Below, in pieces: positions 1 through 5,369 of a stretch of 6,163 nt of DNA. A model generated the notes under the pieces. It did no database searches. It was given only the letters and a program-made list of their open reading frames with translations, and was not told where the DNA came from. The stretch's first letter is position 1, and every line of letters begins with the position of its first letter. The position numbers and the translations under genes were made by a program. The stretch is from the NCBI GenBank assembly GCA_013154205.1, contig JAADCY010000155.1, positions 1 through 6,163 on the forward strand, read 5' to 3'. Origin of the DNA: Thermoproteota archaeon (GTDB taxonomy: Archaea > Thermoproteota > Thermoprotei_A > Sulfolobales > Desulfurococcaceae).

Positions 1-3000
1 CTATGCCGTTCCACTCCTTGGTCTTTGTTATGCTCTCTATGTAGAGGTTCTTCATAGTGCATTTCTTGACACCGTCTATCTCGATCGCCATTGTGATGTG
101 CTTGAACCTTATGTTGGTGAATGTTATATTGTATCCTCCGTTCCAGACCGCTATGCCGTATGCGACATCGCTTCCTGTTAGGTCGTGTATGTATCCATTG
201 GCGACGTATACATTCTTGTTGTAGTTCTTGAACTGTATTCCTGGCCACATGTTGCCGCTTATGGCTGGTCCTAGCTCGAAGTTTACTATTGTCACGTAGC
301 TACAGTTCTCGCTTAGTATTGGGCTGTCATGGCTGTACTGTACCTTGACTCCGTCAACGAAGATATGGCTACTGTGCTTCAGGTATAATCCTTTGTATGA
401 TGGTGCGTTTACACTGAGGCCGTATATTTTGATATAGGTTGCGTTCTCTACTAGGACTCCATCCCATCCCGTCATCGACACACTTATGTTCTTCAGGGTT
501 ATCATGGTGCTGTGATCGGTTACTCTCACGGCGTAGTGGCCTGGCTTTGAGGCCTTGATGTTCTCTACTAGTATGCTTGTCGAGTTATCAATATATATTC
601 CGCTCCAATCAGTGTTCTTGAATTCCACGCCGTTGACTATGATCTTTGACGAGCACAGTATGTCGATGCCATGCTTAGTGGTGTTGCTGATCTTTACGCC
701 GGGTCCTATCGTTACTATTCCCTGTGCTTCTTCTACTAGTATTCCATCTCCCCTACTACCTGTCAGCTCTAGATCCTTGACAGTAACGTGCGTCTTCACT
801 GTCGGCCCTATGTAGAGAAGAGCTGTGCTCGGCTCTCCTTTAATCATTCCTTCTATGACTACATAGTACTTAGTGAGGTTGCCGACATAGACTCCGAAGA
901 AGTATTTCGGCGAAACATTTGTGACTTCAACTTTTATAATGTATGGTGACTCCTTGGTTCCCTGTCCTGATATTGCTAGTTTTGGCGCTGTCTGATCCGT
1001 TATTGTTACTACTGCGAAGTATGTTCCGAAGTAGATCGGCTTCTTATCCTCTACCCCTCCGTGGCCAGCCCACTTATATGGCGTGTCTCCTATTCCGTCG
1101 CCGTTCAGGTCTTTACCTGTGTAATCGGTGTAGAGGTTGTATTCGGCTTTGACACTGGTCGAGTCGCTGTAGGCTTGCGGTGATTTTCCACAGTACCAGA
1201 ACGTTGAGTTGTGTACGTAGATGTTCTTCGCTAGGCTAGTTATGTAGATACCATAGGATCCTGCGAGGGTTATGTTGGTATGTACTATTTCGGCGCTGCT
1301 CACCTTGTTCATGTAAATTCCATATACTTGTGGTTTTATCGCGGTCAGGTTCTCGATCACTATGTTCTCGCCGCTGTTTAGATAGACTGTTGTTCCGCAG
1401 CGACCGTGCTCCCATCCTGCTGGTGATGAGCCGTATACTGTTACATTGTAGATGTGTAGTCCGTCCAGTACGTCGCTTGTATCGTATACTGTTAATAGGT
1501 CTTCATTGTAGACTACTCCATTCATGATGGTCAGATTGTAAACGTCAGCGTTGCTCCATGGGCCTACTGCTATGAGCATGTTCTGACCGTTGCTCTTAAC
1601 CTTTTCCTTGTCTATAAATCCGTTAACAATTATATTATTGTCTCTTCCATCGAGTATAATGTTCTTCCAGCCAGCATCCTTGAAGTAAATATCTTGTATC
1701 AGGGTATTATTTACATTGTACATGTATATTCCATTGCCATCGGCCCATCCATCACCATTGAAATCGTTGTTGATTAGCTTAATCATATAGAATAGGCCGT
1801 AGGATACTCCTCTTATATCCATGCAGTCCTTGTACCTAATGGCTGTGAGATTTATAATTATTAGTTTACTTATCTCGTTGGCGCTCCATGGTAGTTTGAT
1901 TATCTTATCTGATATTGTCTTAAGATAAATGTTGTACATTGTTATATTGTCTGAGATTACTAGTTTGCCCGTCAAACTTACATAGTCGGTTATATTTTCT
2001 GCCCTAACATCTGATATAATTATTGAGGATAATGTGAGGTTTCCTCCGCTACTGAGTAATGCGCCGCTGTTTGTCAATGTTACATTGTTTACTTTCAGGA
2101 CTGTTAATGCTAGGGTGGGGCTTAGGCCTACCAGGTATCTTATTTTGTCTGCTACGACGTTCTTGATATACACTATATTTCCGCTTATTCCTGCTGCCTT
2201 GCTAGCGATGTGGTAGAGATCGCCGGGCATACCTTCTGCCCTAATATTTATTAGGTAGTGCTCGTTGAAGGGCTGACTGCTCTCTATTCTCACGAAGTGG
2301 TGCTGTATTGCTCCGTTCTTGATATCTATATTCAGTAATGCCATATCCTTTATTGTTCCTGATTTAACATATATGCCGTAGTAGAATCCTGGTGACGAGT
2401 TATCGAATATAGTTTTCTGAACCAGTAGTTTCGAAACTGTGCTTTCAACCTCTACGGCTGAGGGAGCACCAGTTGATCCCTTGGCTGAGAAGACGCTGTC
2501 CATAACAATTATGTCGAGGCCCTCATTGCTTCCATCGACTCTTATGAGTCCTCTCCAGTTAGTGCCCCATCCAACCTTGTCTGTTATACCTTCTAAGATG
2601 CTGCGCTGTATTAATACCGTGGTATTGGTTGTACCCGTTATCCTTACTCCATGACCTGCTAGACCAATTGTTGAATAGACTATTCTTACAGCTGTGTTCT
2701 GTACCTTTTCGATACATAGTGCTGCGTCCCACCAGTTGTTTGATGTACCATTTATTATTGTTGTATTTACTATTGTGACAACTGTTTTCGCTAGATCGTT
2801 TATGTAGAGCAGATAGCCTGTTCCGGTGAGGCCTTTGATCGTGGTGTTCATTATTGTTAAATGTAGGTTTGTAACATTATGATGTACACATAATGCGACT
2901 CCTCCGCCATCCGTGATCACACTGTTCTTTATGATGAGGTAGCCTCCGGTGAAGTTTGTCAGCTGGATCGATCCTCCACCGAGGTCTAACGAGCCGAACA

Positions 3001-3193
3001 CAAGTACCCATGGATTTGACTCTGTTCCTGTTCCGCCCTGGTAGTATGGTGATTTCGTTATATTATCCTGGGTAATGATCACCGTTGTTGGTGTTGTTGC
3101 TGAATGCACTTGTGTCACTAATGATACGGGTAAAGGCGCGGCTAGGGAGACAAGCATTAATGCTATTAGTATAATTTCTAGTGCTTTTTTCAC
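1..3193 (-). CDS. Giant secreted right-handed beta-helix surface protein (3' end outside window)
   Basis: The frame is open for 1064 codons with no stop, so the C-terminus lies beyond the left edge. Residues 1-31 form a signal peptide: two lysines, a hydrophobic stretch rich in Ile, Leu and Ala, then an HSA end. The rest is beta-helix (PbH1/NosD-like): short strands such as GIYI, GIYM and GILV alternate with Asn/Thr/Ser turns. Module 1 covers about residues 53-706 and ends in a NosD-like DLNGDGIGDTPY cap. Module 2 starts near residue 743 and shows regular 22-28 residue rungs. About 26 N-x-S/T sequons suggest an N-glycosylated protein outside the cell. The GTG start at 3193 is preferred because GGTGATC precedes it and the signal peptide follows at once; GTG at 3202 and ATG at 3232 are in-frame alternatives. 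A stop (TGA at 3244-3242) bounds the frame upstream. Beta-helices of this kind occur in polysaccharide lyases, adhesins and S-layer-associated proteins. No catalytic site was recognised, so the function is open. Confidence 0.9.
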   Translation of the reverse strand, partial: MKKALEIILIALMLVSLAAPLPVSLVTQVHSATTPTTVIITQDNITKSPYYQGGTGTESNPWVLVFGSLDLGGGSIQLTNFTGGYLIIKNSVITDGGGVALCVHHNVTNLHLTIMNTTIKGLTGTGYLLYINDLAKTVVTIVNTTIINGTSNNWWDAALCIEKVQNTAVRIVYSTIGLAGHGVRITGTTNTTVLIQRSILEGITDKVGWGTNWRGLIRVDGSNEGLDIIVMDSVFSAKGSTGAPSAVEVESTVSKLLVQKTIFDNSSPGFYYGIYVKSGTIKDMALLNIDIKNGAIQHHFVRIESSQPFNEHYLINIRAEGMPGDLYHIASKAAGISGNIVYIKNVVADKIRYLVGLSPTLALTVLKVNNVTLTNSGALLSSGGNLTLSSIIISDVRAENITDYVSLTGKLVISDNITMYNIYLKTISDKIIKLPWSANEISKLIIINLTAIRYKDCMDIRGVSYGLFYMIKLINNDFNGDGWADGNGIYMYNVNNTLIQDIYFKDAGWKNIILDGRDNNIIVNGFIDKEKVKSNGQNMLIAVGPWSNADVYNLTIMNGVVYNEDLLTVYDTSDVLDGLHIYNVTVYGSSPAGWEHGRCGTTVYLNSGENIVIENLTAIKPQVYGIYMNKVSSAEIVHTNITLAGSYGIYITSLAKNIYVHNSTFWYCGKSPQAYSDSTSVKAEYNLYTDYTGKDLNGDGIGDTPYKWAGHGGVEDKKPIYFGTYFAVVTITDQTAPKLAISGQGTKESPYIIKVEVTNVSPKYFFGVYVGNLTKYYVVIEGMIKGEPSTALLYIGPTVKTHVTVKDLELTGSRGDGILVEEAQGIVTIGPGVKISNTTKHGIDILCSSKIIVNGVEFKNTDWSGIYIDNSTSILVENIKASKPGHYAVRVTDHSTMITLKNISVSMTGWDGVLVENATYIKIYGLSVNAPSYKGLYLKHSSHIFVDGVKVQYSHDSPILSENCSYVTIVNFELGPAISGNMWPGIQFKNYNKNVYVANGYIHDLTGSDVAYGIAVWNGGYNITFTNIRFKHITMAIEIDGVKKCTMKNLYIESITKTKEWNGI
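2..967 (-). other. Beta-helix module 2, regular PbH1 rungs (continues outside window)
   Basis: Residues 743-1064. The module opens with GQGTKESPYI, which matches the module 1 start motif without gaps. From residue 817 the same strand position, usually Gly plus a hydrophobic residue, recurs at 817, 842, 865, 887, 912, 935, 958, 985, 1013, 1036 and 1063, a spacing of 22-28 residues. That is the spacing of one beta-helix turn, so at least ten turns are present. Similar short phrases (ILVEE, ILVEN, VLVEN) show that rungs share ancestry. The module is cut by the window edge. Confidence 0.75.
1076..1111 (-). other. NosD-type cap with calcium-binding-like motif
   Basis: Residues 695-706 read DLNGDGIGDTPY, preceded by a YNLYTDYTGK segment. 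This combination recurs at the end of many archaeal and bacterial NosD/CASH beta-helices. Asp695, Asn697, Asp699 and Asp703 could hold a calcium ion. It marks the end of the first module, since a new module start motif appears 38 residues later. Confidence 0.65.
1730..1765 (-). other. Calcium-binding-like DxNxDG loop inside module 1
   Basis: Residues 477-488 read DFNGDGWADGNG. Asp477, Asn479, Asp481 and Asp485 occupy positions 1, 3, 5 and 9 of an EF-hand or dockerin-like loop. The motif is visible in the translation; calcium binding is inferred. It is followed directly by a GIYM strand, so it is probably a loop projecting from the beta-helix and not a separate domain. Confidence 0.5.
3101..3193 (-). 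other. Signal peptide of the beta-helix protein
   Basis: Residues 1-31 begin with MKK, continue through a hydrophobic core (about residues 4-28, rich in Ile, Leu, Val and Ala) and end in HSA just before a Thr-rich stretch. This is the layout of a Sec signal peptide with an Ala at the likely cleavage site. It places the protein outside the cell. The exact cleavage point is inferred. Confidence 0.75.
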
Positions 3194-3196
3194 ATC

Positions 3197-3203
3197 GATC
3201 ACC
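3197..3203 (-). promoter_or_regulatory. Strong Shine-Dalgarno site for the beta-helix gene
   Basis: GGTGATC on the minus strand is a full match to the archaeal anti-Shine-Dalgarno (16S 3' end GATCACC). Three bases separate it from the GTG at 3193, or six counted from its GGTG core. It decides the start in favour of 3193 over the GTG at 3202, which overlaps the site itself. Confidence 0.75.
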
Positions 3204-3216
3204 TTCCACGAGGAAG
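3203..3216 (-). other. Small hairpin abutting the ribosome-binding site
   Basis: On the minus strand CTTCC, a TCGT loop and GGAAG form a five-base-pair stem whose last base is the first G of the GGTGATC site. If the mRNA begins upstream of it, the hairpin could affect ribosome access. The stem is short and could be chance. Confidence 0.3.
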
Positions 3217-3224
3217 TATATAAT
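3217..3224 (-). promoter_or_regulatory. Alternative TATA box close to the start codon
   Basis: ATTATATA on the minus strand is a better sequence match to an archaeal TATA box than TTTATA at 3257-3262. It would put the transcript start near 3194, directly at the GTG codon, making a leaderless mRNA and bypassing the Shine-Dalgarno site. The two boxes cannot be ranked from sequence alone. Confidence 0.35.
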
Positions 3225-3256
3225 GGATCCATAATTGAGTTTCATGTATTTCCACG

Positions 3257-3262
3257 TATAAA
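3257..3262 (-). promoter_or_regulatory. Candidate TATA box for the beta-helix gene
   Basis: TTTATA on the minus strand lies 64 bases before the GTG start. Transcription about 26 bases downstream would begin near 3234, leaving a leader of about 40 bases that contains the Shine-Dalgarno site. That start would also fall almost on the in-frame ATG at 3232, so a leaderless longer protein is an alternative reading. Confidence 0.45.
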
Positions 3263-3317
3263 GGGTTAACAAGGGCTACATCATGAGGAATGTTAATCTA
3301 CTATTTATTGTTTATTC

Positions 3318-3329
3318 AGTAAATTTACT
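3318..3329. promoter_or_regulatory. Perfect 12-bp palindrome, possible operator
   Basis: AGTAAATTTACT is identical on both strands. It lies in the AT-rich gap between dppC and the beta-helix gene, about 60 bases upstream of the candidate TATA box. Archaeal transcription factors with dimeric helix-turn-helix domains bind such sites. In AT-rich DNA a palindrome of this length can also occur by chance. Confidence 0.3.
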
Positions 3330-3369
3330 TACATGGTACTATCATTCATAATATATGTCACATACTCTG

Positions 3370-3377
3370 AAAAACAA
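3370..3377 (-). terminator. T-run terminator after dppC
   Basis: The minus strand reads TTGTTTTT about 25 bases past the dppC stop codon. Archaeal transcription commonly ends at such T-rich runs without a hairpin. With the promoter elements further downstream it suggests that the transporter operon stops here and the beta-helix gene has its own transcript. Confidence 0.4.
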
Positions 3378-3402
3378 TTTTAGTCGATGGTTAATACTCC
3401 TT

Positions 3403-4299
3403 TTATACTGTTTTCTTATTCTTTTTCTCAAGCTTTCTATGATACTCTGTCCTTAGCCTCGGGTTGAATATTTCCTCCATGGCATGGCTAGATAGTATGA
3501 ATCCTTCCTGTAATAGTATGATCGCTAATAGTGGCGCTAACAATATATAGTATAGCCTTGGCTCTAGGAAGCCTCCTGCGGCATTATATGCTATGCTAAG
3601 CATCATTCCCCAGTTAGTCGGGTCGACAGGTAGTATTCCGAGGAAGTAGAGACCTACTATAGCGTAAACTGCTCCTGTAGCTGAGAATATGAAGTTTATA
3701 GCTATATAGCCAGCTACGTTGGGGAGGATCTCGCTGAACACTATGTGGCGTGTCGGCAACCCTAAGAGCTTAGCTGCCTCGATGAATGGTCTACTCTTAA
3801 GTCCTAGGACTTGGCTTCTAACACTACGGGCTAGGCCTGCCCAAGCAGTAATGCTTAGTACACCAGCTATTACGAGCGGATTATATGCTAGCTGAGGTAC
3901 TTTCTGGAAGTAAGCCGCTATCGCGATATATAATGGTAGGCCAGGTATGTTTAGGACAACATCTGTTATTGCTGTGAGTATAGAGTCCGCCCTACCGCCC
4001 TTGTAGCCTGCAAGGATACCCACCAGTAGTCCGACCAATGTCGATATGCCTGCGGCGAGGAAGGATATGAAGAGTATCTTGGGTGCTCCATCGAATATCA
4101 TTATGAACAAGTCTCTGCCGAGGGGATCGGTGGATAACGGGTGTTCGAGGCAGGGAAGTATGTTTTTGCCCTCAACCCTTATCGAGGAGTAGGGGGCTAT
4201 TGTTACTGCTATTATTCCCAAGACTACGAACATGCATAGTATCATAATACCTGTGAACGCTCTCTTGTTGCGCCATATCATTATCAGTATTTCGTTCAC
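3403..4299 (-). CDS. dppC: ABC transporter permease, DppC type
   Basis: This 298-residue protein is the second membrane subunit of a peptide or oligosaccharide importer. A first membrane helix at about residues 15-37 is followed by the family signature STDPLGRDLF (56-65). Five more hydrophobic segments lie near 73-98, 108-132, 141-158, 196-222 and 249-272. The cytoplasmic EAA loop, which docks to the ATPase, is clear: EAA at 174-176, Gly180, and ILP at 191-193. The family features WGMML (230-234) and NPRLR (279-283) are also present, and the tail is Lys-rich. The length is normal for the family. The GTG start overlaps the dppB stop as GTGA, and GGTGAGG at 4310-4304 is a good ribosome-binding site, so the two are translationally coupled. 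The substrate cannot be read from the permease; in Crenarchaeota this family carries both peptides and sugars. Confidence 0.95.
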   Translation of the reverse strand: MNEILIMIWRNKRAFTGIMILCMFVVLGIIAVTIAPYSSIRVEGKNILPCLEHPLSTDPLGRDLFIMIFDGAPKILFISFLAAGISTLVGLLVGILAGYKGGRADSILTAITDVVLNIPGLPLYIAIAAYFQKVPQLAYNPLVIAGVLSITAWAGLARSVRSQVLGLKSRPFIEAAKLLGLPTRHIVFSEILPNVAGYIAINFIFSATGAVYAIVGLYFLGILPVDPTNWGMMLSIAYNAAGGFLEPRLYYILLAPLLAIILLQEGFILSSHAMEEIFNPRLRTEYHRKLEKKNKKTV

Positions 4300-5306
4300 C
4301 GAGCCTCACCCGCAACCCTTACTCTCGGGTCTAGTAGGCCGTAGAGTACATCGGCTAGTGTCACGCCTACTATTACGGCGAGAACCTCTATGGTTAGACA
4401 TGCCTGGACCACGGCGTAGTCTCTCGCCCATACGCTCATCAGGAAGAAGTATCCTATTCCACGGTAGGTGAATAACCATTCGATGAAGTGGCTTCCCCCG
4501 AACATGTAGCCGAGAGTGATCATGAAGCTCGTGAATAATGGGAGGATAGCATTTCTACCTACATAAGTTATCGATATCCTTCTGCTGGGGAGGCCCCTGA
4601 TCTCTGCTACGGCGATATAGTCTTCGCCTAATACATTTATCGTGCTACCCCTCATTGCCAAAGCCCACCCCGGGAATCCTACGAGCACATATGTTATTAT
4701 CGGCAGGGCCGCGTGCCACAGGGCGTCGCGGATGAAGTTGAAGAAATCCCATATCGTGGGCCCGGGGGCTACTCCTGGGCTTATCTCTCCCCTGTAGGGG
4801 AACAGGTGGAGCTGAACACCGAGGAATATGAGCACTATTATGCCTACGATATAGTCCGGTATGGCTCTCCATCCCATTAGTAGGAGAGTTACTATGCTGT
4901 CTATCTTCGTGCCATGCCTATACGCTATAACCATCCCTATTAGTACGCCGACCACGAATTGTATAACGAGGGCTATGCTTAGCGTGAAAACAGTCCATGG
5001 GAGGGCATGTAACACTATTTGCATAGCTGGAATTCCGCCGTACTGGAAGCTCCGCCCGAAATTGCCGTGGAATACCGAGCGTATGTAGTCGAAGTATTGC
5101 TCAAGAATAGGTTTCTGCGGGTAGATCGCGTAGAACATTTTCGCCCTACTATATGCTATCGAGGGCGGAACTCCCTGTGCTATCTGCTGGTAGACATAGG
5201 CCTGGATAGGGTTTCCAGGCATAAGGCGGAGAAGTATGAATCCGATCGTGAGAACTGTAATTAGTGTGAAAAAAGCTATTACTACTCTTCTAGCCAGCCA
5301 GTACAT
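4296..5306 (-). CDS. dppB: ABC transporter permease, DppB type
   Basis: This 336-residue protein is the first membrane subunit of the importer. The N-terminal helix (about 8-29) leads into the family motif RLMPGNPI (27-34), then the QYFDY and GNFGRSF segments (69-87) of the extracellular loop. Further hydrophobic segments lie near 104-127, 137-166, 197-215, 253-275 and 297-322. The ATPase-docking EAA loop reads AVAEIRGLP (232-240) with NAILP at 252-256; Glu is kept but the usual AA pair is altered to AE-I. The C-terminus carries the conserved LLDPRVR (324-330). Length is normal. ATG at 5306 is preferred because the N-terminal helix starts at once; GTGAGG at 5322-5317 lies ten bases upstream, a somewhat long spacing. 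The gene follows the binding-protein gene by 63 bases and overlaps dppC, so all three belong to one operon. Confidence 0.95.
   Translation of the reverse strand: MYWLARRVVIAFFTLITVLTIGFILLRLMPGNPIQAYVYQQIAQGVPPSIAYSRAKMFYAIYPQKPILEQYFDYIRSVFHGNFGRSFQYGGIPAMQIVLHALPWTVFTLSIALVIQFVVGVLIGMVIAYRHGTKIDSIVTLLLMGWRAIPDYIVGIIVLIFLGVQLHLFPYRGEISPGVAPGPTIWDFFNFIRDALWHAALPIITYVLVGFPGWALAMRGSTINVLGEDYIAVAEIRGLPSRRISITYVGRNAILPLFTSFMITLGYMFGGSHFIEWLFTYRGIGYFFLMSVWARDYAVVQACLTIEVLAVIVGVTLADVLYGLLDPRVRVAGEAR
4304..4310 (-). promoter_or_regulatory. Shine-Dalgarno site for dppC inside the end of dppB
   Basis: GGTGAGG on the minus strand lies four bases before the dppC GTG start, within the last codons of dppB. 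It supports GTG at 4299 as the start and coupled translation of the two permeases. Confidence 0.65.
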
Positions 5307-5369
5307 TTCTCTCGGGCCTCACACAGCATTGTCAAAGACCGTTTATCCAAGTATTCAGGGAAGTAGACG
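5307..5369 (-). other. Short spacer between binding-protein gene and dppB
   Basis: These 63 bases hold a weak ribosome-binding site (GTGAGG at 5322-5317) for dppB. No T-run terminator and no convincing TATA box was seen, which fits read-through from the binding-protein gene. Such a gap is common where the binding protein must be made in excess of the permeases. Confidence 0.5.

Larger units (their letters stand above)
1076..3037 (-). other. Beta-helix module 1 with NosD-like C-terminal cap
   Basis: Residues 53-706. The module opens with a GGTGTESNPW motif (53-62) typical of the start of PbH1/CASH repeat proteins and closes with YTGKDLNGDGIGDTPY (691-706), the usual end of NosD-like beta-helices. 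Between them lie many short hydrophobic strands separated by Asn/Gly/Thr turns. Rung length is irregular, with longer loops than in module 2. An internal D-rich loop lies at residues 477-488. Confidence 0.7.

Noticed and set aside
555..1527. Three plus-strand frames of 65-86 codons
   Set aside because: They lie antisense to the beta-helix gene, have low-information products rich in Leu, Ser, Arg or Pro, and lack start signals.
1..3193. Possible CRISPR or DNA tandem repeat from the repetitive look of the sequence
   Set aside because: The repetition is at protein level, with uneven spacing and divergent DNA; no identical repeats with unique spacers are present.
3063..3272. Minus-strand frame of 69 codons covering the promoter and signal-peptide region
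   Set aside because: It overlaps the signal peptide of the beta-helix gene in another frame, has no ribosome-binding site, and its product resembles no family.
3203..3402. tRNA or structured RNA in the intergenic gap
   Set aside because: The stretch is AT-rich with no cloverleaf arms or GC-rich stems, unlike stable RNAs of hyperthermophiles.
3402..3408. TATAAAA on the minus strand next to the dppC stop codon
   Set aside because: It resembles a TATA box but no gene starts within a plausible distance, and AT-rich sequence around stop codons gives such matches often.
4645..4872. Minus-strand frame of 75 codons inside dppB
   Set aside because: It is an out-of-frame shadow of a well-conserved permease and is rich in Pro and Arg as expected from a frame shift of membrane-protein codons.
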